Assembly: GCA_022601195.1 (NCBI GenBank) | Contig: JAHZIX010000048.1 | Span: 184,727 to 248,726 of the forward strand | Source: Deltaproteobacteria bacterium | GTDB taxonomy: Bacteria > Acidobacteriota > Thermoanaerobaculia > Multivoradales > JAHZIX01 | Length of the DNA stretch: 64,000 bases | Direction of reading: 5' to 3' | Shown here: piece by piece, positions 25,516 to 34,676 of the stretch | How positions within the stretch are numbered: the first letter of the stretch is position 1 | Layout of the letters: every line of letters begins with the position of its first letter | Made by a program: the position numbers and the translations under genes | The notes under the pieces: generated by a model | Told to the model about the DNA's origin: nothing | Seen by the model: the letters and a program-made list of their open reading frames with translations, nothing else | Database searches by the model: none

Positions 25516-27167
25516 GCCAGCCTCCGCAAGGTACCTAAAAGAGCGATCGAAGCCCATGCTGCAATCAATAGAGCTGCAGTGAGAAGGTTGGCGCCGAGGG
25601 CCGGCTCCGGAGTCACGGCCACCAACGCGGCGGAGCCGGCCACAGTGCAGGCGAGTTGAATCGCTTTGGCTCGCTGCTCCGGACCTTTCCGTTGACCGAG
25701 GTCCAGCTCCACGGGCAACTCCCCCGAAACCAATCGATCGACCGCTCGCGCCCCGCGGGAGGGGCCGTCGTGGAGCAGCTGAGCAGCGGCGCCCGTCCAA
25801 TCCAGAAACCGATCCGCTTCGAGCCATTGACTACGCTTCTGCCACTGAAGAAACTTGGTACAACGGTCGGCCAGGTAGGTCCCCAGGTCGAAGCTCGGAT
25901 CGAAGCGGCTGACCAATCCATCGATGGCGATGGAGGACCGGATGTACTTGATGACGTTGCGCTCGGGCATGACCTGGGTACGGCGGGAAAGCTGCAGCAT
26001 TTCGGTCATCACCCGAGTGAAATTTGCCACCAGCCGCGGCCCCTCCGGGCCTTCCTCGTACCAATCCGACGCGATCGATTCCAACCCCGAACGAAAGCCG
26101 GGGAGGTCCGATTCCTTCCCCCAGGAGGTCACTCGAAGAAACTCTTCGTGGAAGAGGTCCATATCGCCTCGGGTCAAGGCGAAAGTCATCTTCATCAGGT
26201 GGCGACGAGCGTATTCGTTCATGACGCCGGTGATCCCGAAATCGATGTAGCCGATCACACTATCGTCGAGAACCATCAGGTTCGCCGGGTGGAGGTCCGC
26301 ATGATAAATGCCGTATTCGAAGGCGTTGGAGAGAAAATTGTCGATCAGATTTGAAGCCGCTTGGTGCCGGTCGAAACCCCGGGCGGTGAGACGGGCCAGC
26401 AACACCTCGTCCTGCTGGTCTGCAGCTCGCAGACAATCCAGCAAGGTCACGCCATCAAGAAACTCCACCACCAGCGTTCGCCGGGTCGTGAGGTGCTCGA
26501 AAACCTTCGGCACGTGCTGGCCAACCCGACCTTCGGCCCTCTTGCGAAGGGTCTCCGAGCAGCGGGCTTCATGGCGATAGTCGAGCTCTTCGCGGGTCCA
26601 GGTTACGAACTCTCCCATCGGCTCGAGCATCCAATACAAAGGAGAGATATGGAACTTCTCAATGGTGCTCAAAAGCCCTTCCATGAGACGGATATCGCTC
26701 CAAAACTCGGTCTCGACGCTGGGACGCTGAACTTTGACGGCCACCTTCTGTCCGTCGAGCCAAGCGACATGCACTTGTCCCACAGAGGCCGTCGCCAGAG
26801 GTTCCCGCTCGATGGACTCGAAGATCTCGTCGGGACTCCGGCCAAGCTCCTCCTCAACGATGCGCTCAACCTCTGGCCAACCGAAGGGATCGACTTTGTC
26901 GAGCAGCTTGAAGAGGGCATTGCAGTACTCCAGAGGAACGATGTCCGGCTGGAGCGCGAGCATCTGGCCGAGTTTGATGAACGTTCCCCCCAACTCCTCC
27001 AATCCCACCCTCAACCGCTCCGGCCCAGGCAAGCCGGGCTGCGGCAGCCAGCGGCTACAGCGCGCTGCCAGGCGAGGCCAACGCCGATCCAAAGCGTGCG
27101 CCAAGCCGTGACGAATCACGGTTCCGGCGACGAAGAGAAAGCGGCGTGGTGTCGAGGTGTACCCCAT
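25512..27167 (-). CDS. ubiB: UbiB/ABC1 (ADCK-type) kinase-like protein
   Basis: 551 residues. Diagnostic motifs are all present: K-L-G-Q (65-68), the A-rich loop A-T-A-S-V-G-Q-V-H (125-133), A-V-K-V-Q-R-P (143-149), H-A-D-L-H-P-A-N (289-296) and D-F-G (309-311). Two hydrophobic helices end the protein (about 505-550). Family knowledge: UbiB/ADCK proteins are atypical ATPases that support quinone and other prenyl-lipid biosynthesis at membranes; plant ABC1K members sit on plastoglobule lipid droplets. The start is 1 nt after the TlpA stop. With HMG-CoA reductase and a CrtI-like enzyme in the same operon, a prenyl-lipid role is plausible. The symbol denotes the family; it need not be the ubiquinone-pathway orthologue. 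Confidence 0.88.
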   Translation of the reverse strand: MGYTSTPRRFLFVAGTVIRHGLAHALDRRWPRLAARCSRWLPQPGLPGPERLRVGLEELGGTFIKLGQMLALQPDIVPLEYCNALFKLLDKVDPFGWPEVERIVEEELGRSPDEIFESIEREPLATASVGQVHVAWLDGQKVAVKVQRPSVETEFWSDIRLMEGLLSTIEKFHISPLYWMLEPMGEFVTWTREELDYRHEARCSETLRKRAEGRVGQHVPKVFEHLTTRRTLVVEFLDGVTLLDCLRAADQQDEVLLARLTARGFDRHQAASNLIDNFLSNAFEYGIYHADLHPANLMVLDDSVIGYIDFGITGVMNEYARRHLMKMTFALTRGDMDLFHEEFLRVTSWGKESDLPGFRSGLESIASDWYEEGPEGPRLVANFTRVMTEMLQLSRRTQVMPERNVIKYIRSSIAIDGLVSRFDPSFDLGTYLADRCTKFLQWQKRSQWLEADRFLDWTGAAAQLLHDGPSRGARAVDRLVSGELPVELDLGQRKGPEQRAKAIQLACTVAGSAALVAVTPEPALGANLLTAALLIAAWASIALLGTLRRLA

Positions 27168-27168
27168 G

Positions 27169-27789
27169 TCAGGCCCCTGCTACCTCCTTGGCTTCCTCGT
27201 CGTGATCGACCTCTCGCCCCTGGGCCATGCGGACCTCCCGCAACAATTCTTCTTCCCCGACCGGTCCACGGTGAAGACCCACAATGGTTCCCGAAGCATC
27301 GAGCACCAAGGTGTAAGGGATCGCTACCCCGTCGAAGCGGGCGAAGACTTCCTGGTTCCCCAGGACCACTCGGTAGCTGATCTCCCGTTGGGCGACGAAT
27401 CGCTCGATGGCCGGCCAGCCGCCCTCGTCCAGGGAGATGGCAACAACCTCGGCACTGCCGTCCCTGACCAGTTGATTCAAAACCGGAATCTCCTTGTGGC
27501 AAGGCTGGCACCAGGTGGCCCAAAATGAGATCACCGTGGGCCGGCCGGCTAGCTCAGACTTAGCCAAAGTGCCTCCACCGAGCACCGGCAACTCAAAACT
27601 GGGCGCCGGCTGCCCCACCGCCACCGGTGGGGGAGGACCCCCACAAGCAACCAGACTGCCAATGAGGCAGGTGGTCATCAACAGGACAAACCCTTGGGTC
27701 ACAAGGAAAGCCCTCCTCGAGGTTGAGTCCCCAACCGATGCGGAGGAGGGGTCGGAAAAAGGTTTCAACGAAAGCCATCCTGTTGTCAT
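27169..27789 (-). CDS. TlpA/ResA-like thiol-disulfide oxidoreductase lipoprotein
   Basis: 206 residues. An N-terminal hydrophobic segment ends in a lipobox L-V-A-C with Cys49, giving a predicted lipoprotein on the outer face of the cytoplasmic membrane or in the periplasm. A thioredoxin fold follows: P-A-P-S-F-E-L-P, F-W-A-T-W-C-Q-P-C with Cys94/Cys97, and the cis-proline in V-A-I-P-Y-T. Relatives reduce apocytochromes or keep exported cysteines reduced. In this operon, the two downstream-facing CRTAC1 proteins with a candidate selenocysteine are exported and could be substrates (inference). The ATG overlaps the upstream stop (ATGA). The long, basic pre-lipobox region (48 residues) is longer than usual. 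Confidence 0.85.
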   Translation of the reverse strand: MTTGWLSLKPFSDPSSASVGDSTSRRAFLVTQGFVLLMTTCLIGSLVACGGPPPPVAVGQPAPSFELPVLGGGTLAKSELAGRPTVISFWATWCQPCHKEIPVLNQLVRDGSAEVVAISLDEGGWPAIERFVAQREISYRVVLGNQEVFARFDGVAIPYTLVLDASGTIVGLHRGPVGEEELLREVRMAQGREVDHDEEAKEVAGA

Positions 27790-29675
27790 GCGAAACCCTT
27801 TCGCTTCTTAGTCGCTTCAGAGGGAAAAATATCACCGAAAAAAATAGATTGCCGCCGCTGGCGCATGTCCTCCAGCTCTCGCTTCATCAAGCTGCGAACC
27901 CTCTCTCCAATCTCATGCACCACGCGAGGGTCCTCTGCCGCCTCCGGGCCGTGCTCCTTCTCGATGTGAATCGGTGCCAGAAAACGGGTATGCCATTTCG
28001 AGGGCAGTGGCACCGGCAGGAGAGGAAAGGTGGGAGTGATCGGCAGGCAGGGCCACTCCGTCAACCGCTTCCACCATCGCCAGTGGAGTTTGGCGAGAAT
28101 GGGGTAGATCTCTGCGCTGCCAACGGTCACGAAAGGCAAGAGAGGAGCTCGGTTGCGCAGCGCCATGCGAACGAATTCATCGCGCCCGAACTTCTTCAGC
28201 TCGTAGGCATCCTTATAGCAGCTGAAGGCCCCCCGGATTCCCTCCGGGAAGACTCCTAGCAAGCCGTCGGCGTCGAGAATGCGATCGGCGTTCTCATTGC
28301 AAGCATGAATGCCCCCGAGCTTGGTCATATAGGGGGACAGAAAGGGAAATTTGTTCAGTGCCGGGTGGATCAGAAAGCGAGGAGTACGCCCCGTAGCTCG
28401 CCGGACCGCGGTCAGCGCCATCACTCCATCCCAGGGCATCAGGCCCCGGTGGATGCCCACTAGCACCGCTTTCCCCTGGTTCGGAAGATGCGGCGCCCCA
28501 GCGACTTCGATCCGCCAGTACCGATCGTGAAGAAAGCGAAAAAGGGTCTTCTCGAGGCGGGCCACATAGCTTTCGTCGAAGCCAAAGTCGTCGAAACGAA
28601 GGTCCCAGTCCGCCGGTGCCGGCTCTCCCTCTGGGCCCCAGGCGCCCCTTTGGTCCCCTTCGGCAAGAAGGGCTGGAGATTTCGAGCTTTCTCCGGGTAG
28701 CTGCTCCCTACGGATCGCCTTTCCCAGAGGCGCCGGCAAGGTGACCAGGCGGTCGAGGCGAGGCACCCCGCGACGACGCAGGCCAAGGGCGACCTGGGCA
28801 CTTGAGAAACGGGGAACAAAACCAAGCTCGCGAGCTGCCTTTTCCCCTGACACCGTCCAAGGATGGTTCAAAGAATGGACAAAATCTCTCCCGGACCGGC
28901 CTCCCAGCTGGAGACACCAGGAAGGCAACGGTAGCCGCTGGGTACCGGCCAGTTTTAACGCCTTGGCGAGAGGAATCGAGGCGGCTGGAGCTAGGTTGAA
29001 AACTCGAACGGCTCCTGTCTCTGCGGACTCTCCTTTGGCGGACCCAGCTGCCCTCGCCGGAGTGGCTGTGTTCGTCGCCAGAACTGCCGCGGCGGCCAAG
29101 TCGCTCACCGCCATCAATTGAAGGGTGGGATCGCGCCCCAGGGGTGCCCCAGCAATGGGCCCGGTCAGCCAACGACTCCATCGGTCACCGCCATCCACCA
29201 ACGGCATCGGAGGAGGTCGCAACAGAGTCAGGGCAACGGCCGGCCGAGCTTCCGCTATCTCTGCGACCACGGCCTCGAAGGCCCGCCAGGAGGCGGTTCG
29301 GCTTTGGCGCCCCTTTTGGCGCAAAGCGGGCATTCGCTCTTCGCAAGCGAGCCCCGGGTGATGATGGGATGGCTCATAGGCCGCAGAGCTGGCAATCACC
29401 ACCAGGCTTTGGAAGCCGGCATCGGCACAGGAGAGAAGAGTTGCCCGGGCATCTTCCAGGCTTGGCAAGTCCCCTTCTCCACGCTCCGCGGCTGCGTAGA
29501 TAGCTACCGTCGGACGCTCTTCCGGCGCCGAGGATTGGGTCCGGCTCAGTATCCTGGAGAGCTCTACCGAGTCTGCCGTGAAAACCTCCACACCATTCGC
29601 CGAGGTCCCCTGCAGGGCCTCTGCCAATCTCTCGGTGAACGGTTTCACCGAGCCGAGGAGGACGATTCTAGGCAT
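27786..29675 (-). CDS. Fusion of NAD-dependent epimerase-like domain and PlsC-type acyltransferase
   Basis: 629 residues from the ATG at 29675, 8 nt inside the preceding gene. Residues 1-330 resemble an extended SDR/NAD-dependent epimerase: I-V-L-L-G-S at the start, V-V-I-A-S-S-A-A-Y as the strand before the catalytic site, then L-R-P-P-P. The canonical G-x-x-G-x-x-G is poor. Residues about 380-610 are an acyltransferase: I-H-R-G-L-M-P-W-D (the H...D catalytic motif with six intervening residues, as in a PlsC subgroup), F-P-E-G-I-R-G and L-L-P-F-V-T-V-G. Predicted to acylate a glycerolipid or similar lipid alcohol at the inner membrane. The fused architecture suggests modification of a substrate by both activities. 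Confidence 0.8.
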   Translation of the reverse strand: MPRIVLLGSVKPFTERLAEALQGTSANGVEVFTADSVELSRILSRTQSSAPEERPTVAIYAAAERGEGDLPSLEDARATLLSCADAGFQSLVVIASSAAYEPSHHHPGLACEERMPALRQKGRQSRTASWRAFEAVVAEIAEARPAVALTLLRPPPMPLVDGGDRWSRWLTGPIAGAPLGRDPTLQLMAVSDLAAAAVLATNTATPARAAGSAKGESAETGAVRVFNLAPAASIPLAKALKLAGTQRLPLPSWCLQLGGRSGRDFVHSLNHPWTVSGEKAARELGFVPRFSSAQVALGLRRRGVPRLDRLVTLPAPLGKAIRREQLPGESSKSPALLAEGDQRGAWGPEGEPAPADWDLRFDDFGFDESYVARLEKTLFRFLHDRYWRIEVAGAPHLPNQGKAVLVGIHRGLMPWDGVMALTAVRRATGRTPRFLIHPALNKFPFLSPYMTKLGGIHACNENADRILDADGLLGVFPEGIRGAFSCYKDAYELKKFGRDEFVRMALRNRAPLLPFVTVGSAEIYPILAKLHWRWWKRLTEWPCLPITPTFPLLPVPLPSKWHTRFLAPIHIEKEHGPEAAEDPRVVHEIGERVRSLMKRELEDMRQRRQSIFFGDIFPSEATKKRKGFA

Positions 29676-32118
29676 TTCCGACTCGGTCCTCCGCTTCCAG
29701 CTCAACGCCCCCACCGAGGGGCCGCTGGGAAGGTGTCAGGTCGATGAGCTCCGCCCCTTGGCCCTCCGTTAGACGCACCGACCGACGCCCCTCGAACGGT
29801 CCGTAGATCTCCTCTTTGCCACTGGGCCAGCGCACTGTCAGGCTCTCCACGACCTCGGCAGCATCGAGGCCAAAATGTAGCCGAGAGCTACTCTGGGAAG
29901 CGTAGCCGGAGCCGGCGGTGGCGAGGCGAAGCTGCCGATGGCCGGTCGCTTCCAAGGTCACCATGGCTCCCACGCCGTCACGATTGCTCTCTGTGCCCAC
30001 TAGGTCGACAGTGAACCAAGGGCGACTATTGCCCAGGTCGTTTCGCAACAGAGTTGGGCCTCGACGGTCCAGGTCGTCGTTGTCTCCCGGGTTGTGGTTG
30101 ATGACGATGTCGAGATCGCCGTCCCGGTCGAAGTCCGCGATCGCCATTCCCCGAGCATCTCGGTCGTCGTCTGCCCCCAGGGCCATAGCCACGTCGGTGA
30201 ATTGAGGAACTCCGTCTGCGTCACAGCCATCGTTGCGCAAAAGTACGTTGTTCTCGTAGCCATTCCAGGACATGTCGCCCCGGTAGTCGTCGGAAAAGAA
30301 GCGACCCGTCTTATATTCTTTAATGTGCGCGACCGCGCTCAAAATGTAGGGTAGTCACAAATCGTCGGTGCGTTTCCCGGAGATCCAACCGTTGACGGCA
30401 TAGACATCCTGGCGCCCGTCGTTGTCATAATCGAACATTCCCGATCCCCAGTACCAACCGAAGGGGTTGACACCGGCGACCTCTGCGACATCGGTGAAGT
30501 GGCCCTCTCCGTCGTTGAGCATCAGAGAATTTCCCTTGACCATCTGATCCCCGAAGACTCTCCAGTCAGCACCGGTGTGGCTAAAGATCTCCCGGTAGGT
30601 CGAGAAATCCTCAAAAATCGTCCGCTGCCGAACACTGGCCAGCAGATAGCGGCTCAAACTCGGCGCTTGGCCGTACCAGCGCTGCCCCGAGTGGACGTTG
30701 GAGATGTAGAGATCCAGGTCCCCATCGTCATCGATATCCCCGAAGGTGGCGGCCATGCCAAAGCCAAAGTCGAGGGTGCCAGACTCGGTCGAGACATCCT
30801 CGAAAGTGCCGTCCCCCTGATTGGCGAAGAGAGCGTTCCGGCCAAAGTCATTGGCGACGTAGAGGTCCATGTCTCCATCCCCTTCTACATCTCCCCAAGC
30901 CACCCCGAGAGTGAGCCCCCCTTCTCTCACTCCGGCTTCCGCGGTGACATCTCGAAAGCGCAACCCTCCCTCGTTCTTCAGCAGGCTGTTGCCCTCGCTA
31001 TTGCGGGTGTAGAAGAGGGTGGTTGGAAGCTCGGTTCGGGGGTCGAGATAGCGCCCCAGATAGAGGTCCAACAAGCGATCGCCATCGTAGTCGGCGGCAG
31101 CGGCAACGACCACGAACCCGCGGCCCAGGCCTGCGGCAGCGGTGACATCTTCGAAAGTACCGTCGCCCCGATTGGCAAAGAGCCGACTCGGCTCGGTGAA
31201 ACCGCTGAGGAAAAAGTCCTTGTCGCCGTCGTTGTCGAAGTCAGCGAAGATGCCAGCGTTTGAGCTGGGGAAGGTAGTGGGCAACCCTGAGGCTTCGGTG
31301 ACGTCTTCGAAGGTACCATCACCTAGATTGCGGAAAAAGCGGGGATGCTGGCCGTCGCCGAAGAAGAGATCGTCCCATCCGTCGCTATCGAAATCGACCG
31401 CAGAAACCCCAGCAGCGCCATACTTCAGAATGCCAAATTTCTCGGGATTCCACTCCGGAGTGGAGAACAACGGATTGAGCTGGGTCGAAAAATCCAGTCC
31501 CGCATCTTTGGCAACATCCACAAAGCCCTGACGAGCCCCGGTCACGGTCTCCCCCGTCAAGAGCTGTCGCCGGGAAATCTTCCAGCCTAACGGCCCTTCC
31601 TCGAGCCACATGCGGAAGGTAGCGTGACTCTCGAAGGCCTCCCCCCCTTCGCCCCGTTCCCCTCGCAGCCACAGAATCGACCGCACGACGACGGCCCCGG
31701 GCCGGGAGATCTCCTCCAAAGCAGCGAGTTTTAGCTTCGCCATGCTCAATGAGCCGACAGACTCCAGAAAACCGCCGAGCTGATTCGCCAGGTCGTCCCG
31801 GGAAAATGGCCCCGGGGAACGGCTTGACCACTGATAACGGGCGACCCCGTCTCGCTCGGACTCCAGTTCCTCGACCCAAACTCCCTCCTGGGGGCTGGCG
31901 TAGTCATCGTGGTAACAGGCGAGGGTACGATCCAAATCGCCCTCTGCAAGGGCCGCCGCATGCTCGCTAAAGAGGGCCAGGACCCCTTTACCGGTCTCAG
32001 CGAAAAGCAGGGCTTCGTTGTCGATGCGTTTCGCCTGGTAGCTCACCAAGACTGCCAGCGCAATCAACAACGCAATAGGCGAAGTGTAGAGGACGATTTT
32101 CTTCTGCTTCTTAGACAT
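29668..32118 (-). CDS. CRTAC1/UnbV protein A, candidate selenoprotein with in-frame UGA at codon 588
   Basis: 816 residues if the UGA at 30355-30357 is decoded. Layout: membrane anchor (8-29), an NTF2/SnoaL-like region (about 35-195), FG-GAP blades (about 215-580; for example D-F-D-N-D-G-D-K-D), then the UGA, then further blades and an ASPIC/UnbV domain (S-N-R-D-G-V-G-A, G-S-G-Y-A-S-Q-S, W-P-S-G-K-E). Conventional annotation would give a 587-residue protein ending D-D-L and a separate 224-codon ORF starting at a TTG only four codons later. No base is missing: the frame is continuous. The paralogue at 32181-34661 has the same interruption. Exported, calcium-binding, function unknown. The ATG is preceded by AGAGAG; the gap to the upstream gene is 62 bp. 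Confidence 0.8.
30324..30357 (-). promoter_or_regulatory. Candidate bSECIS element of gene A (UGA plus hairpin)
   Basis: On the minus strand, UGA (30357-30355) is followed by 20 nt ending in GCGC, a GGUC loop (30334-30331) and GCGC. The 4-bp stem extends by G-C and U-A pairs beyond an A-A mismatch. The loop sequence and its distance from UGA resemble the E. coli fdhF selenocysteine insertion element as I remember it (GGUC loop, about 18 nt from UGA). The hairpin lies inside the coding frame, as required for bacterial SECIS elements. Confidence 0.65.
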
Positions 32119-32180
32119 GGCTCATCTCTCTTTCGGCAAATCTAGCCGTGTTTCCTAGCTGGCTCTCCCAGTACCGATTC

Positions 32181-34661
32181 CTAACCACTGTTGGCTGCTC
32201 CTTCGACCAACTCTACCTGGCGATCCAGGGCCCCGAGGGCGGTCAACCGCTGGCGGTCGTAGCTCTCCCGGAGACCACTCGGCCAGTCGATCTCGAGGCC
32301 ATCCAGGGCCTCCGCCTCCCCCAACCCAAAATGAACGGCGTAGGGAGATTGGGAGGCATAGCCGGACCCGACCTCGACCCACCGGGTCTGAGTGACCCCG
32401 GCGGCAGAAAGCACTAGCCGTGCCCCCACTGCTCCAGGATTGCTGTCCCGGGAGACGAGACGAAAACGCACCCAATGGCGCCCCGTTCCCAAGCGGTTGC
32501 GATACAGGGTGGGTGGAGCACCGTTGTTGGCGATCACCAGATCCAGACCTCCGTCTCCATCGAGATCCGCCACGGCCACGGAACGCCCATCCACTTGACT
32601 GGCGGCTCCCGCCGGCCAAGCGATGTCCGAAAACCGAATCTGACTCGTCTCTCCGTTCTTTTTCTCGGAGACATTGGCGAACAGGCAGTTGTTCTCATAA
32701 CCGTTCCAGGAATTGTTCGCGACGAATTCCTGACTGAAGAAGAAGCCTCTCTTATACCGTTCGACGTGTGCGACCGCACCGTTGAGGAAAGGTAGTCACA
32801 AATCTGTCCCCGGCGTCGCACTGATCCACCCGTTGGCGGCATAGAGGTCGAGATCGAGATCGTTATCGAAGTCGGCGAAGGCTACTCCCCAACTCCAACC
32901 CGCCTGATGGGTCTGGCTGTCATGAAGTTCCTGAAAAGTTCCGTCCCCTTGATTGGCAAACAATGAATTGCCCTCGCCGGTCTGCTGACCTAGGCCGGAC
33001 CACTCGCCGTCCAGGAGCCGGTAGAGACGCCAATACTCGGTGGCATCACCAATGGCCCATCGGGTGCGCAAGACGTTGCGTAGGTATTGACTGACGGTCA
33101 TATCCTCGCCGTACCAGCGCTGATTCGATTTGATGTTCGAGGTGTAGAGATCAGCGTCTCCATCGCCATCGAAATCTCCAAAAGCTAGCCCCATGCCTCC
33201 TGAGAAATCGAGCACGCCAGCTTCCTGAGTGGCGTCTCGAAAGGTACCGTCCTGGCGATTGAGGTATAAAGTCTTCTTACCGAAGTCGTTGGCGATGGCC
33301 AGGTCCGGCCAGCCATCACCATTGGCATCCCCCGCGGTCACCGCCAGGGTCCAGCCGGTATCCCCAACCCCCGCCGCGGCAGTGACATCGGTAAAACGAC
33401 TGCCAGCATCGTTCTCGAAGAGGGCGTTGCGACCACCATTCTCAGCAAAGAAAGGCAGCCGGGGAATCTCGTCGAAGGCGTTGCCATAGGCTCCCAGGTA
33501 GAGATCCAGGTCGCCGTCCCGGTCGTAGTCCAAGAAGGTTGCCGAGCTCGCCGGCAGGACGACATCGACCCCCCAAGCCTGCGAACGATCCTCGAAGGTA
33601 CCGTCACCACGGTTGAGGTAGAGCTTGCTGGGGGCCAAGTAGCGCCCCACAAAGAGATCCAGGTCCCGGTCGCCGTCGACATCTCCAAAGAGAGCTGAAT
33701 GGGCTTGCCCCAATCCGCTGAGGCCGGCGACTTCGGTCACATCGACAAAACGTGGCAGCCCCTCCTCCCCGAGCCCTTGATGGCGATAGAGGCGGCTGTC
33801 GACGCCGTCGGTGAAGAAGAGATCTTCCCAACCATCCTGATCGAAATCAGCCACGGCCAAACCACCCCCAGCATGGCCCATGACGGCGAAACGTAGTCCT
33901 GAATCGGGCTGGAAGCGGTCCAATTTCGGATCTCGCTGATGATGGAAGTCGATGCCGAGATCTTTCACCGGCAGCTCCTCGAAGCCGCCGCCGTCCCCGG
34001 CGACTCGTACCCCGTTCACCACCGTCTCGTCCGTCAAACGCCAACCGAGGCCCACGGATGCGTCCCCCTCCTGGGTGAGCCACCAGCGATGAAAGGAGCG
34101 ATCCTCCAGCAATCTCCCTGCATGGTCCACTCCATCGAGGACGAATTTGACCGTTAACACCGCTCGAGTTCCCGCTTCGCCTTGCTCGATCAGATCGATC
34201 TTGCAAGCGGTACTCTCGATGGAGGCCATCTGACTGAGGTAGTCGACGACTTCCTCCAGAGCTTGCTGTTTGCCGTCGCCAGCTCCTGCTTCACTAGCTG
34301 CTTCAGCAGGGTTTCCGGCTTCTTCATCAGAGCTACTCCCTCGCGGGTATAGGGCCCAACGAGCGATCTGCCCCTCCGGCTCCTGGGGTTGCCACTGCCA
34401 CCCCCCTCGCCGCGGCGCCCGATAGCTGTCGGAATAGAAGTCCGCCAATGCGGCCGGTCCCTGGGCAGAAACCTCTTTGAGAGCGCTGCAATAGCCCTTT
34501 AGGAAGGTGCTGATGCTGGTTCCCAGGTCATAGAACCGAGCCACTTCCGCTTCGCGAGTGTTGAAGTCGTGCAAAGTCTTGGGCGCCACCAGGACGACCG
34601 CTAGGCAGGGCATCGCCCACAACCACCAGCGGCGCCCCTTCCTACTCTTCTCGATGGTCAT
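32181..34661 (-). CDS. CRTAC1/UnbV protein B, candidate selenoprotein with in-frame UGA at codon 622
   Basis: 826 residues if the UGA at 32796-32798 is decoded. Layout mirrors protein A: N-terminal membrane anchor (about 10-28), an NTF2-like region with an acidic Ser/Ala-rich insert (about 35-215), FG-GAP blades (for example D-F-D-Q-D-G-W-E-D and D-F-D-G-D-G-D-A-D), the UGA directly after G-T-D-L, then L-P-F and a conserved R-Y-K-R-G-F-F-F segment, more blades and an ASPIC/UnbV domain. I checked the 68 codons between the UGA and the next potential start: there is no stop and no frame break. Sequence identity with A is high around the UGA. Start 15 nt after the flavoenzyme stop, with GGAG upstream. 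Confidence 0.8.
32764..32798 (-). promoter_or_regulatory. Candidate bSECIS element of gene B (UGA plus hairpin)
   Basis: UGA (32798-32796) is followed by 20 nt ending in GUGC, a GGUC loop (32775-32772) and GCAC; three more pairs (ACG/CGU) extend the stem past one bulged A, giving 7 bp. The UGA-to-loop distance is the same as in gene A. Compared with A, the third pair out from the loop changed from C-G to U-A, a compensatory change at two third-codon positions. Confidence 0.65.
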
Positions 34662-34676
34662 TTCAACTCGTCTCCA

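Noticed and set aside
29668..30342. A separate 224-codon UnbV gene starting at TTG 30342
   Set aside because: It has no Shine-Dalgarno, begins four codons after the UGA in the same frame, and supplies exactly the missing C-terminal part of the 30355-32118 protein.
32181..32594. A separate short UnbV gene starting at GTG 32594
   Set aside because: In frame with the upstream gene through 68 open codons that encode conserved sequence; a start inside the conserved domain is not credible.
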